Positions 51,317-64,000 of a stretch of DNA of 64,000 nt are shown piece by piece (within the stretch, counting starts at the first letter, position 1; each line of letters opens with the position of its first letter). This DNA is from Labia minor (lineage: Eukaryota; Arthropoda; Insecta; Dermaptera; Spongiphoridae). The DNA lies in contig OY720350.1 of assembly GCA_963082975.1 (NCBI GenBank), positions 47,570,734 through 47,634,733 of the forward strand, in the 5' to 3' direction. The translations under genes were made by a program, and so were the position numbers. The notes below the pieces were generated by a model. That model did not search any database. It was not told where the DNA came from and saw nothing but the letters and a program-made list of their open reading frames with translations.

Positions 51317-54300
51317 CTAAACTGGATGATTTCTTTGAAAATGAAATAATTATTTTTTTTATCTTAAATGTATTTGGTTTAAGAATACTATTGAAATGTT
51401 AATAAATCTACGGAAAAAAAGAATGCGGAAATTATAATCGGAAAGAAAAGAAATTGAGAAAGCACAATGCGCAAAGAGAAGTAGGAGAAGGAAACAATTT
51501 AAAAGATGTATAACGCTCTTTATTTCTTTATTATGTTTTTATATATCGTGTATCACGTTTGTATATATATTACGTTATGAATACCACCTTGATTCTAAAT
51601 TCTAATTTTATGGTAAATATTTTCTATCACTGTATTTTTCTCACTGTTAATATCAAAATATATATTTCCTTAATTCCTTTATTTTAAATTAAAAAAAATA
51701 TTCGAAATTTAAAAGAAATAAAAGCAAATTTTCCAATGTATTGTATCTTAAGGGAAATTTGTTCTGCACCCCCCCCCCCCCCTCCACCCATCATCCATCC
51801 TTACATACACTTTGATAAATGGATAAATTCTAAATTTGTGCTATTATTAATTTTTTTTTAAATTGTTATTGATATTTAAAAATAAATAAAACTTTTTGAT
51901 ATTACGAGTAATTATTATTTTCAATTAAGAGTTATATTAATATATTATATTTATAAGACGATGTAAAATTGAAAGATTACATTTTAGCCAAAATTGAATT
52001 TCAACATAATAACATAATGTATTTTAAAATTTTCAATTTGTGAGTTTTAATTTAAAGTTAAAATAAATATATTTTAAAAACCAAATATTATTAAAATAAA
52101 GGAAATGGAAATGTTAAAATTAAATATGTATACTTAAAAGTAATTTAGAATTTTTTATTTTAATATAAAACTCGTATAATAAATATGAATATTTATTCTA
52201 TTGTATAATAATGAAGCAAGTGAATGAACTGTTTGATTATTCTAGTATGAAGAATTTTGTGTGTGTGCTCATATATGTATATAAAAATGTATTCTAATAA
52301 ATACATATTATTTATTTATATATATTCTTTTATAAAATAAATAATATCCATATTCAAGCAAGTTGAAAAATAAAAATTATAGATTATATTTACATATAAC
52401 AATATTATGATCAATTGATGATAAATAAATTTCTCTGTTTCTCTTATATAGAATCAATATTTGGTTTAATTAGATAAGTTTACAAAAGAAAAGAAAATTT
52501 GTAAAATATTTGATAATCATAATTGAAATGATAACACATTAAGAAATATAAAGCCAATATAATAAATCACCGGTGCATAAGATTTATCTTTATTTGATAA
52601 GATAAAACATTTTCGGAATATGCATGAATTAGTATACATATTTATTTATTTTGCTATTTTTTTAAATACTGCAAGGGGGAATGTCTTTAAATACACAGCA
52701 CTTTTGAATAATTTTATTGAAAATATTATTATATGCTATTCAATTCAATTATTTACATTCGATAAGGGAAAACCATAAGGGGGAAAATTAGAATGGAAGG
52801 AATAGGAAATTTTAGAAACACATGAGACAAATATTACAAAATGTATTAATTTCCAGTGACTACTTCATTCCATTCAAAACGAAATTAAATAAAAAAATCT
52901 AGAATGTCTTCACTCGACTATCTCGCAAATTTTAATTGGATTAATTAACAAATATATATATTAAATTTCAATTTAAAACCTTTACCTTCAACTTTAAGTC
53001 AAAAATTAAAAAATGAACTCCGGTACTTTCAGCGATTCAATCAAGCTGAAATTCTATATATAGCAGTTTTATACAATTTTTAATCATGTGAAAAATTATC
53101 AAAAATATATATTTATTTTTACGGTCACTTTAGAGGAAAAAAAATCTAAACGTTGTAGGTAATGACCCTCTTCCGGTTGAGCTACATTTCTCAAAAGTTG
53201 ATAGAAAACTACGAATTTTGAATAATGCCCATATACCAAATTTCATGATTCTAGCTTAAACCGTTTTTGCGTAATCTTGTCTACATACATACACACATAT
53301 ATACACACACACACACATAAACACACACAGACATTTTTCTCAACCTTAGTGAAAATGATTCAGGAACCTTCAAAACGTATAAAACGATCAAAATCTCGAC
53401 ATCGAAAATTTTCGTGATCGCAATACTATCTCTGGCGAGATTGTTTTAAAATAACTTTATTACTATATAAAAATCTAATATAATAAAGGATTTATATTTA
53501 TACAATCAAATCGGACAAAAATAAAAATGAAATAATCATCATTGAATAATTAAATTTTTAAATCACATTTCACAGTCTTTTTTAAACCCCCTTCTTCTCT
53601 AGACTCTAGACCTTTGGAATAAAATGAAAATAGATTAGAATTATTTTAGAGAATGGAAAGATTATTATTTTATGATGGTTCGAATATTATAGAAATATTA
53701 AAGCATTAGATTATTTAGGAAATAATAATTTTAAGGAATGAATTGATAATTAAAAAGTAAGAAAATTATAAATAGCTTATATAATTATATTTATTTATAT
53801 AATAAAATAAAACTAGAGATTATATGCGGCATGTCTCATATAATTTAATTTTTAAAATTTGATTTTTTTGAATTTATTTTTTATCAAATATCTTTATTAT
53901 TATATAAATTCTTGATTTGGTTTGTTAATTAAAATATTATTTTTACTATATTTTCACTATATTTGAATCCATTAATTAGTATAGAATTTCTTTGCTTCAA
54001 GAGAGCAAATGCAAGAAGGAATTCAGAAACAACAAATAAAAAGGCGAAATTTGAGGCACTTGCAAAACAACATCTTAATCAACAGGAAACTAATCCATTC
54101 AGTAATTCATTCAAACAAAACATAAACAAACTACCTGATAGGTTGGATCACGATTATGGAAGGTATTTCATCGACTTTTATTTTTGTTATTAATATTTTT
54201 TTCGTTTTAATAATAATAAATTTAATACAGGTGTCACGCGAATTTTCTTTTATTAATTTAGACCTGACAATAATATATATATATTATGTAATAGTAATAA

Positions 54301-55974
54301 GTGGTTAATGGTTCATCTCTGAGTATTATATTAAATATAGAAAAATTAATTTAGTACTATTGTATAGATAGATAGATAGATAGATATAAAATTTTATAAA
54401 AATTAAAAAAACAAATAATTTTATAAATCTCAACAATTTTCCATTCTCAGGGTAGGTATATTTTAAATTCAAATATTCTATTCTACTATCTAAAGGTATA
54501 TTTATAATTATTCTATTTTCACTATATTAAATAAATTATTATATCAGATATTAATTTAGGAATATCATAGAACCCTTACTTATTTGAAATTTAATTTTTC
54601 TTTTTTTGTAGACCAAAAGCTGGATCTCTGACTGCAATGCGCGGTCACAAAGCAAGAAATCACATTACTAAAGAACTTCTGGAACTATGTGAAATAATTT
54701 CAAACAGCGGCGAACATTTAGATGATGGAACCGTTGGAATTGTTTTTGGAGTACTTTTTAATGTATTGGAAAAAATTGATCTAATCGGTTTTTTTAATCA
54801 ATCGCTAAGAATAGTATTTTTCAATATTTGGTGTTCAGGACTTATTCATATTGAGAATATAAATATATATCACTTAAAAAATATATTAAAAATACTTACT
54901 ACATATAAAATAATTAATAAAACTATATTATTATTTAAACTTTAGAATAGATAGTGGAAGAGTAGATAGTAGATTTTTAAGATATTTAAAATTTTTACGA
55001 TATTTCATATTTTTCTTTTTAAAATTATATGAATAGAGATATAGGCAAGAAGCAGTAGTGACATGATTAATACCTCATAGAATATGGGGACTTAACATTG
55101 TGTGAATATAAATAATTTATTAAAAAATATAAATTAATTATATACAATTTTTCATTTAAACATATCTTTAAAAGGTTTGAGTAGTTTCATGAAATTAAAT
55201 TAATTTAATATTCCCAGTTTACAAAAATAATATTGTGACTGTTTAATATATTCCCCCCCCCCCTGTTAGACAATAATTCAAACTATAAATTTTCTAAATA
55301 AATAATTTTTAATATTTTATAATTTAGAAAGTAATAAATATTAATTAAAGGTCTAAAAACAATTTTATTAATATTTTATTAATATACCTACTTAGTAGGT
55401 ATTAGTAAAAAGTGTCAAAAACTTAAGAAATTATTTAAGAATACTCATAATATATATTTCTATAAAGTTCTAAACGTAATTTTTTTATTTCGAATATCTA
55501 TTATATATTTGACTGTTTAGTTGTATCATTATCTCATATTATCTTAGTATACAACTGATCTAAATAGATCTTGACAAAAACGAAAGAATAATAAAGATAT
55601 ATCTAGAAATAAAGAAATCAAAATATAGATCAATAGTTAATTTTAAATATTTTCTATTTTATTATAGATATATACTGTGATCTCCAATAAAGTAGTAGGT
55701 CTTCTTTTAAGAGCACGGAAACAAGGTCTAGTTGTATTTGAAGGAGAAACTCTTTTTCAGGTAAGAATGTTAAAAATAAAAAAAATTCCATAAAATAAAT
55801 ATAAACGTATTTTTTCATTTTTAGGGTAGAAATGATGATGAACCAATTTTATTAACTCGACCTATCGAGGAAGTACGAGAACATTTTCGTCAAGTACATT
55901 TGAAAGAGGATGCTTTATTTGCAGAAGGAGATTGCCCTCCTCCACCAGCTCCAACAAAACTACAAAACTGCTAA
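51104..55974 (+). CDS. Actin-binding Rho-activating protein-like, costars domain
   Basis: Exons 51104-51121, 54002-54162, 54612-54762, 55668-55760, 55825-55974; 190 residues. The first exon is only six codons (MSSYFQ, then GTAAGA). It was chosen because it supplies an ATG in the right phase with a strong donor. The later exons are firm. Residues ~20-60 hold KFEALAKQHLNQQETNPFS and HDYGRPKAGS, as in ABRA/STARS proteins. The costars domain (~70-150) has HITKELLELCEII, FGVLFN, ISNKVVGLLLRARKQGLVVF and EGETLFQGRNDDEPILL. ABRA binds actin and promotes Rho/SRF signalling in muscle, and the costars fold is winged-helix-like. A family B repeat lies in intron 1. AAATAAAATAAA follows directly after the stop. 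Confidence 0.87.
51262..51312. repeat. Compound microsatellite (CT)n(AT)n
   Basis: About 11 CT units run directly into about 14 AT units. It lies in intron 1 of the costars gene. A run of 14 C is further on at 51769-51782. Confidence 0.9.
52898..53444 (-). mobile_element. Family B HINE-like repeat (B6)
   Basis: Reverse copy in intron 1 of the costars gene. The hairpin end is mutated (GAATGTCTTCACTC), followed by GACTATCTCGCAA. A block with the CACGTG motif is deleted. TTCCGGTTGAGC near 53169 and an interrupted CA array at about 53287-53332 follow, and the end reads GGCGAGATTGT. Confidence 0.7.
54364..54387. repeat. Tetranucleotide microsatellite (ATAG)n
   Basis: About six ATAG units in intron 2 of the costars gene. 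Confidence 0.85.
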
Positions 55975-57481
55975 ACAAATAAAATAAAAAAACAAACGTC
56001 CGACTTAATATACTTGTTATTAAATTTTTTCGAAAATGTCGTCTAGGATTAGAGAAAGAATATAAATTAATTAATATTTAATTATTGATGAATTAATAAT
56101 ATTTGATTTGTTTATAATCATGGGCTTAATAAAAATTTTTTTAACTATTTCAAAAAACTCAACTGATAATAATTATGTTGTTACCTCCACAGATTATTTT
56201 TATAATAATAAAAAGATATGTAAAATAAAATATTTTATAAACATTGAAATAAATATATATATATATATATAAATAAAATTTTTAAATAATCTTTGTATCT
56301 TTATTTAATAGTTTTTATATAATAAATAAATTCATAGCACAGACCCTGTCAACGAATTTCTAAACAGTAAAATTTAATTTATATAAATTAAGATTTTGAT
56401 CTTGAGTCATAAATGGGTCAGTCATTTATTTTCGAAAATGACACGCATAAATGCACTTGTTAAACGAATTTTCTTTTCCAAAATTTTTCTAAAAAACAAT
56501 AGATATATTGAAATTTTAGATTATTATCTAAATTGTATGTTATTTAATATTTTAATAAAAAAATGTTAGGAAAATCTCTGTTAATAGAATATTTTTCATT
56601 TTATTTAAAAAATGAGATCAAAAATTGTCTTATATCTCAGAAAATTAACAGATATATTCCTGCATGAAGTTTTGCAATAAGGTATATATAGGTATTTATA
56701 ATTTCCCATTATATAGTTCACATTTTTATAAGATGTCCTACGTGTATTTTGTTAGATAATTTAAAAAAATATATATATAAATGAATATTATTTTAAAGGT
56801 GATTAATAATTATTTATTAAATGGAAATCTGAAAATTAATAAATTATAAATTAAGAATGAAAAAATTGAAAATTTTTTTATTGATATATAAAAGTATATT
56901 ATGTTATATAAGTATATATATATAGATATATGTATATACTTAAATGTATACATAAAGGCTTTTATAATTTTTATGAAATTATATATTAATTTCAAAGTTT
57001 TAAAATTAAGCAACATAGATAAAATAATAAAATATAATTCGATTAAAAGGCAGATTTAGATATTTTGTAAAAATAATTTCAGAAACTATCATTGATTATA
57101 AGAATATTTTGAATCATATTTTTACAAGTAATTATGTATAATTTAGTTAATTTCAAGTAAAAAATAAACAATCCACAATGCCCAAGTAAGATGCAATAAA
57201 TAGGTACTTCGACAATTGGCAGTCATAAATATAATTTATCAATTTAATAGATAATTAAGTTAAATAAGAAAAAAATGAATTTAATTAATTAAAAGATATT
57301 TAAAATTAAATGTCTTTTTGATTTATAGGTCGATAACATAATTTGAACACAAGTAAAAGTCTGCTTATATATCACTCCATACATTTATAAATATATATTA
57401 TAAATAATTTACAAATATATTTAAATATAAAAATAGTATATAAAATAGTTTAATTATATAATAATAATTTGTTTTTAATGA
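55975..57481. other. Convergent 3' ends of the costars and PIG-A genes; no gene seen
   Basis: Holds the 3' untranslated regions of two genes that point at each other. Otherwise AT-rich, with AT runs near 56252-56270 and 56885-56940. Confidence 0.55.
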
Positions 57482-59804
57482 CTAATTTAAAAATCCATTG
57501 GAGGTTTTTGAATTAACATATGACTTTTTTCGAATTCTTCCATTGGAAGGATAATCTCTAGCTATATCAATAAGCTAAAATGTATATATATATTCATATT
57601 AAAAAAAATTAAAATTTGTTCAAACAGAAATATATTGAAATTCCCATTTATAATTAATTTAATTCATTTGTTAAAAAAATACTAACCTCTTTTGGTTGAT
57701 ACCAATCCATAAATTTTAATATTAAATAAATGAGGGCAATAACCAACATGAAAGGAGCTAAATTCATATTCCAATAACTAAAATATAAAAAGATTAATAT
57801 TAAAAAATGCATTTATTCTAATATTTGTCAATTTTATTACCCAATTAATATTTGTTTTAATAATTCTGGAGGTCGTTTCATTGCCTTTCTATAAACTCTT
57901 TCAGTTCTGGAAGTGACATTCCACCAATTATATAGCTTTTGTACTTGTTTATGACATTCTTCAGGTGATTGAACATGTCCTGCTTTAAGACTAGCTAGAG
58001 CTGCTTCAAGCCCCAAAAGGAGAGCTATAATGTTTACACGTGATTATAAATATAAATAATAAAGATTTATTTAATTATTCATACTTACAAGGTACATTTG
58101 GTTCGGTTAGATAGATAAGATTTGGTGGAAGAACTTCTGGAATTCCTCCTACTCGTGTGCTTACAACCTGAAGACTAATAAATAGATATAAAAATAAACT
58201 TCTAAAAAAGTAAACCGTATTTCTAAAGATTTATGATTATTACCCACAACTTGCTGCTTCCACAATAGCCATACAGTAAGCCTCAGTCAATGAAGCATTT
58301 AAAAAGATGTGGCCTTGGATTAATACATCTCGAACCTAAATATATAATTGATCAAATCAATGATTGGCAATTTTTACTATTCATATTTAATTAAAATAGA
58401 CTAACTTGAGAGTGTTCTAAACCGCCTAATAAAGTAACACGATCTTGAAGACCTAACCTTTCTCTAACTTCTTCAATAATTCCTCTCTTTGGTCCATCTC
58501 CACCAATTAAAAATTCTACCTAATTAAAAAAAGAGTCAAAATTAAAAAAAATATGTTTTGGAATAAATAAAATCTTATTGGTATAATTTCAAGATTTATA
58601 TACCTCTGGATATTTTGTACAAAATTCTGCTATGACTTTAGCAGTGAGATCAATACCCTTTCGATAAACGAGACGACTTACTACGACAATTGTAACTGAA
58701 ATTAACAAATTAAATTAAAAACTCTCATCATTTTATATCAAACCAATTCTTAATTTATAATAATTTTTATTAATATTTGGAAAAATAGATAAATTTAATT
58801 TTTAATTTTATAAAAATAAAATAATGATCGTTTTGATTAAAATCATATAAATAAATTTAAAATAATGGGATAATTTATTTTATTTTCATTAATAAGATAT
58901 AATATATGTGGTTATTATTTGAATTTGTACTTTTATCCTTTTTTCGTCTTGATGGATCGGGCTGGAAAAGTGTAGTGTCAACAGCATTCGGTATTACTGA
59001 TACACGAGAGTGAGGTACTCTTGCACGTAATACTGTATTTTCTTTCCTAAAATATTATAAATGATTTAAAAAAATAAAATTACTTGAGAATTTAATTAAA
59101 AATATTTCAAGTATTACTTTTTATTTATTTAAAAACTAAAACTATCCTTTCATATTATTTATTAAACATAATAGTAAGAAAATATTCTAAATTAATTTTA
59201 ATTAATAGAAAATTACCCAGTGTGAGAAACGCATATACAATGATTACAGCCTATTAATGAAATCTGAAGAAAGCGATTTGTAATGACCGCAGAAGCATCA
59301 GCAAAACCAAAAAGTGAATGATCAGTAAATACAGTCTAAAAAATATCAAATATGAATTAAAATATGGTTTAAAGAGTATGTCTTTTATATATTTCTACCT
59401 TTATGTTAAGAAAACGTGCAGCCATTATACATTCATGGGCTAGACTAGAAAAGGCAGAATGTCCATGGACTAAAGTAATTTTCTCCCTTAATAGAACATG
59501 TCGAATAAGAGGTAGAGAACAAATTAATGTTGGCAAAATAGTTTGACTATAAAATACCATTATTGGTAAATAATAAACCTGAATAATAAAAAATTTTGTG
59601 ATTAATACTTAAAAAGACAATTAGATGGGATATCAATTTCATCCATACTTTAAGACCATTTGTCATATAACGAATTCCAGCTCGTTTTCCATAAGAATGA
59701 GTTATGACAATAACTTTATGCCCTTTCATTAATAAACATTGAGAAAGATTGAAAATATGTTCTTCAACTCCCCCAGTGTTTGGATAAAAGAAATCAGAAG
59801 CCAT
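57482..59804 (-). CDS. PIGA: PIG-A, GPI-GlcNAc transferase catalytic subunit
   Basis: Eleven coding exons on the reverse strand: 59804-59649, 59578-59399, 59335-59217, 59046-58931, 58695-58604, 58519-58406, 58335-58244, 58174-58089, 58024-57841, 57777-57687, 57574-57482; 440 residues (human 484). It opens [20 protein letters not shown], then [57 protein letters not shown]. The GT4 EX7E pair is E277/E285 in [17 protein letters not shown]. One membrane segment lies at about 386-401, with a short basic lumenal tail. It transfers GlcNAc from UDP-GlcNAc to phosphatidylinositol on the ER face, the first step of GPI-anchor synthesis. The ATG follows an acceptor-like TTTTTTATAG, so a non-coding first exon is likely. 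Confidence 0.96.
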
Positions 59805-60822
59805 ACTATAAAAAATAAAATACAATTTTTTATTATATATATATATATAGTTAGAAAGAATTATTTTATTATTATTTTTAGAATTATTATTTTATTTATG
59901 GTTGAAAAAAAAATTTTGGTAAAAGTATTTACGAAAATTATTAATAAATTAAGAGATTTTGAAAGGATTTCAGATAATGAAAGGGTTCAGATTTTTGCTC
60001 TATAATTTTGGTATAATAAATTAGATGAATCACTTCTATTCTTTATTTTATTTATAATATATAAAATATAAAGTTATAAGGTCGCTGTTATTAATTTTCA
60101 TTTATTGCTTTTATTATCAAGTGAAAAAGTAAATGTATTTTGTGAGTTCCCTTAACAAAAAAAAATATATATAAATGATTAATTAACAATGAATTTGTAA
60201 AAGTAACTGTCAAAAAAAAAATCAAAATAAAATAATTTTATATGCTTTTATTATATAAATAAAGTGGTTACAAAAAATACTTACCAAATTGAATGTTTCA
60301 TGTTTAATTTTATTTTAATCTATGTAGTAAATAAAAATTAAATAAACTATATTAACTATGTATGTAGAAACATTTTTATAAGTATATATAAATAGAATAG
60401 AATATAAAGATGTGATGTTTGGATCATTTTTCTAATTATATTATTTTAACAGATTAGCAAAATATATTGTGACAGGGAAATTTTAAAGTGGATTGAAGTG
60501 GATCTCTGTTACTCCCTCTGATGATCAAAGTGGGAGGAGGCGGTTTAAGTCTTAAACTGAAATCTTATTCTTAAATGACAAATTTCCTTGTGATTTAATT
60601 CTATGCTAGTTTTTAATTGGATAATATTTAATATTATATGATTTTTAAACGTAATAATATTGTGCAAGACACACATGAATTTATTGTTTTGAGAATATTC
60701 AAATAAAGCGCTTGTAATAGAAATAGAACTGTCTGTGGTAGAAATCAATTTCAACAATTTGAATTTATTATTTGATATATTGTCTGTGATTATAACCTTA
60801 TTTTTTAAAATAAAATTATAAA
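59805..60822. promoter_or_regulatory. Shared intergenic region of divergent PIGA and MRPL19
   Basis: About 1 kb separates the start codons of two housekeeping genes transcribed away from each other. A less AT-rich patch at about 60480-60545 (TCTGTTACTCCCTCTGATG, GGGAGGAGGCGG) could be a promoter core. A bidirectional promoter is an inference from layout only. Part of the left side must hold a PIGA 5' leader or intron. Confidence 0.35.
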
Positions 60823-62847
60823 ATGTCACTTAATATATCCCGATTTATATTGTTGAAGGATTTCTCTTTTATAAAAAGACTTGGTAAATTTTTATTTTTT
60901 ATTTCGATATACACATTTTAAAATTTCTTTCGTTATTATATTTTATTTCTTTAAAGATTTTAGGTATCTTTCTTCATTACCATTAAATCAACAAAATACA
61001 CAAATAAATTTAAATGAAAAGGACAAGAAAAAAGAGCAATTACCACAGAATGATAATTTTAAACACCATTTTAGATTTATATATCCTGAATTCCTTCCTG
61101 ATCCAAATATGAAAACCAGAAATTTGATACGAGAAAAATTAGAAAGAATGGATATGTTAAATAGAAGAATACATATCGATATTCCACAATTTTACGTTGG
61201 TTAGTTAATCCCTCTCTAGTAATTATCTGAAGTAATTATAATACCACAAAATAGTCTCGATAATTATTCCAGATTAGAAGATGCTATATATATTTAGCAC
61301 TTGTATTCATAATATGACATGAATTAAAATGTAAAGAGGTAAAATTTCTAATGGCAAGATGTTCAAAGATAAATGATTTTGATATATTATGAAGAACCAC
61401 ACCATAGTTACAACACAAACATACATTTAAACACCTATGATTAAATATTTCACAGAGCAGCATTTTTTGTAAAACTAATAATTTCTTTTAAATTTTAATA
61501 AATTCTCCCTCTCCATATGACGTTTGGCATTATCAATATTCCATTTTGTCAAAACACTAGATTCGTTTACTTTGTTATATTCTTGACTGAAATAAATCAA
61601 TACTACAAGGACTTAGTGGTAATGAAACCGTAAATTACTCACTTTGGTGTTTTCAATTGTAACTTTAAAAATAAAACTATTATTAAAAGCCAAGTTTTTC
61701 ATTCATTCTTCTTGAAAGATACTATTTTCTTAGGCCATAATAGATATACAAAAACTATTCTAGAATTTTTATTTTCTAAAATCTTTGATATAAAAAAGTT
61801 AAAAAATAATCTATATTAATGTTTTGTTTATTATTTTAAAGGGAGTATTATGGCTGTCACTGCTTCAACTCCTCATTCTCAAGGAAAAACATCTCGTTTT
61901 CTGGGAATATGTATTCAACGACAAGGTTGTGGTCTTCGAGCAAATTTCACACTTCGAAATGTTATAGATGATCAAGGTTATTAAGAAATATTATAAGTTT
62001 CGCTAAAAGTAGAAAAAACATATCAAGCATAATAATTCCAATTTTCATTCTTTTTGTTATTTAAAAAAAAATAGATTGAATAAAATATATAATATTAATA
62101 AAATAATATAATATGAACATTTATATGTATGTCCTAATTTAATCAAAATTATGATAATTGAAAATCAATACCTTTTTAGGTATTGAAATGATGTACGAAA
62201 TGTATGACCCAACACTTTTAAAAATTGAAGTTATAAAATTAGAAAAACGACTGGATGATGAACTTTTATATTTAAGAGATGCTCTTCCTGAATATAGTAC
62301 TTTCCCGCTTGAAATGGAATCTGAATTTTTAGCTGAAGGCTCTGAAGTTCCAGTAAATGATATTAAGGTGAACATGTAATTTGATACTTCAGGAAAATTT
62401 AAAAAAAGAAACTAAAAATTATACTTAATATATTATTAAAAAATAAATGTTACAAATATAAACTATTAAAAAATAAAAATATTAATCAAATCTTTTTCAG
62501 GTGAAATTGAAACCACGCCCTTGGTTAGAGAGATGGGAACGTAAAGATTTGAAGGGTATTGAAAAATTAAATCTTCCTGAAAAATTTTTTAAGCGGGCTG
62601 AAAAACATAAAACTCCTTGGGAGGAATTTGATCTAATGAAACAATACAGGTAAATATTCCTTTATATTTATATAAAATCCAAAATAATCTTAAATGTTTT
62701 TGTTTTAATTTTTATAGAAAAACTATACCAGAAGAAGACCAAAATATTATATATTCAGAAGTTAATACCCAATTACATCAAATGGAAATCTCTAGAAGGA
62801 AAATTAAACGCACAAAAATAATTACAAAACCCAAAAAATTGGGTTAA
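60823..62847 (+). CDS. mRpL19: Mitochondrial large-subunit ribosomal protein bL19m
   Basis: Six exons: 60823-60883, 60957-61199, 61842-61976, 62180-62367, 62501-62649, 62718-62847; 301 residues (human about 292). The N-terminus [20 protein letters not shown] has the basic and hydrophobic pattern of a mitochondrial presequence. [81 protein letters not shown] and PEYSTF are family signatures. It sits near the subunit interface of the mitoribosome, as bacterial L19 does. The exon 1/2 join uses TTTCTTTAAAG at 60956; a second AG at 60963 would break the frame with this exon 1. Polyadenylation signal at 62887-62892. Confidence 0.93.
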
Positions 62848-63041
62848 CATTTTATAATTTATATTAAATTTAGTTCTTTTGATTAAAATAAAATGGGTTT
62901 TCTTATTTAAACTTATTGGCGTGGAAGCTCCTAACACCCTTCTTTTCATCCTTTTTTGTAATTTTCATGAGATTTTAATTATCAATTTCGTTCATAATTT
63001 ATATTTATTTAACTTTCCCTAGTATTGACAGAGTGTTAGTT

Positions 63042-64000
63042 ATTTTTTTTTTTTTTTTATTCAATTCATTTACAATCTGTCATAATAATTATAACAATAA
63101 GTAAATTATTTGTATATAATTCTTGTAATACTTTTTTATCACATCTTTTACGAGGGGAACCCTTAGGTCTTGAGCAATGTTTGAGTTGGTGTCTCCAGTT
63201 GAAAAGGAATCCCAGGGTAATCGAGTACGTCTCTAATATCATCTTGAGATTCGGATGGATGGGGTTTGAAAACATCAGCAAGATAATTTGCAAAACAGCT
63301 TGCCTTATCTTTGTTAGATTTAGCCCATTTACCATCATGAGTCCGGATTGGTGAATTAAAAACTTTTGGCCTTTTCAGTTTTTTGGTGGCTTTCCAGAGT
63401 GAGTAGTCTGTAGAAAGCTGTTCTAAGTAGATTTTTATATTGTTATTTTTGAGTCTTTTTAGTAGGGTTTTAAGTTCAGTTGTTGCTTTGTTTAGTTTAG
63501 TTTTGATAATTGGCCAACGAGTTCTTTGTCATAATTTCCTTAATCGCCTTTTTTTTTGCAATTTTATCCACAATATTCGGCGGGAGTGCTTCAGTTTTTT
63601 CTTTATTGTAAAGCTCTGGGGTGGAAGACCAAGCAGCTCTTTGTATTTCTTCCGTAATATATTGCACTGCATAGTCAATGTCTTCACTATTTTTAAGAGA
63701 AATATTTAGATCTAAATTATCATTCAATATTTCCCGAAAATAATTCCAATCAGTGAGAGGTTTTGTTATAGGGATTGATTTAGTGCTTATATTGACCAAG
63801 ATTGGAGAGTGATCAGATGAAAGATCAAAGCGAGTTTTAGCAAGCGTAAGACGTTCTGGTATACCTTTTATTATGCAGAAATCTAAGAGGTCTGGATGTT
63901 TTTTCATATCTGTCGGCCAGTATGTAGGTTCACCAGTAGAGATATATTTTAAGTTGTTACACTCCATTGAGGCTAGTAGCTGTCTTCCTTTTGTTGTGGT
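63042..64000 (-). mobile_element. Jockey-like non-LTR element, RT domain missing; runs off the window
   Basis: Reverse strand from 63967 encodes the end of an apurinic-type endonuclease domain (LDFCIIKGIPERLTLAKTRF, LSSDHSPILVNIS) and the linker (DWNYFREILNDNLDLNISL, WSSTPELYNKEKTEALPP). After a frameshift near an A-run at about 63550 it continues IIKTKLNKATTELKTLLKRL and LWKATKKLKRPKVFNSPIRT, ending LETPTQTLLKT and a stop near 63162. Only a 3' tail and poly(A) (T-run at about 63042-63059) follow, so the whole RT domain has been lost. The 5' part lies beyond base 64000. Confidence 0.82.

Noticed and set aside
56810..57016. 68-codon reverse frame rich in I, Y, F and K
   Set aside because: Composition follows the AT content; no start context, splice context or homology recognised.
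60157..60829. Reverse-strand frame of 94 codons between PIGA and mRpL19
   Set aside because: Overlaps the mRpL19 leader and start, has no family resemblance, and is of typical AT-rich random character.

Overview
The window is nuclear DNA of an AT-rich arthropod, most probably an insect. The grounds are spliced GT-AG genes with short introns, a cuticular chitin-binding protein gene, polyadenylation signals, and jockey, mariner and hAT transposons. I cannot name the species. All exon models were read by eye from splice sites, reading phase and family resemblance, without transcript evidence.

Seven protein genes were assembled, and they alternate strand along the window: (1) a secreted one-domain chitin-binding (peritrophin-A type) protein, + strand, 11147-22345; (2) Cdc7-type kinase, - strand, 24751-28924; (3) collagen prolyl 4-hydroxylase alpha subunit, + strand, 33635-43149; (4) OGG1-type 8-oxoguanine DNA glycosylase, - strand, 46770-48444; (5) an ABRA/costars-domain protein, + strand, 51104-55974; (6) PIG-A, the catalytic subunit of GPI-anchor GlcNAc transfer, - strand, 57482-59804; (7) mitochondrial ribosomal protein bL19m, + strand, 60823-62847. 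They do not form one pathway. Genes 2/3, 4/5 and 6/7 are divergent pairs, and 6/7 start only about 1 kb apart.

The first 10.5 kb hold no convincing gene. They contain decayed non-LTR reverse-transcriptase pieces, one GC-rich exon-like island (4128-4283) and a nest of repeats. Intron 1 of the chitin-binding gene (8.5 kb) carries four hAT-type insertions, each flanked by an 8-bp direct repeat. Intron 3 carries a relative of one of these plus a mariner remnant. Two internally deleted jockey-like elements lie at 22692-23536 and 63042-64000, and a deleted mariner lies at 44426-45121.

The most interesting result is a set of three dispersed repeat families (called A, B and C here; 6, 6 and 1 copies). 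They differ in sequence but share one architecture: a T-rich left flank, an 8-11 bp subterminal inverted repeat, a core with a simple-repeat array (CCGT, TG/TATG) followed by ATGAAATTTGGTA and ACCGGAAGT motifs, the inverted repeat again, a short perfect hairpin, and a CTWA end before T. They insert into T-runs without an obvious target duplication. This fits non-autonomous Helentron/DINE-1-like (HINE) elements. One cluster (5562-7893) records at least three successive nested insertions. Family A also carries two TGACGTCA (CRE) palindromes exactly 20 bp apart in most copies.
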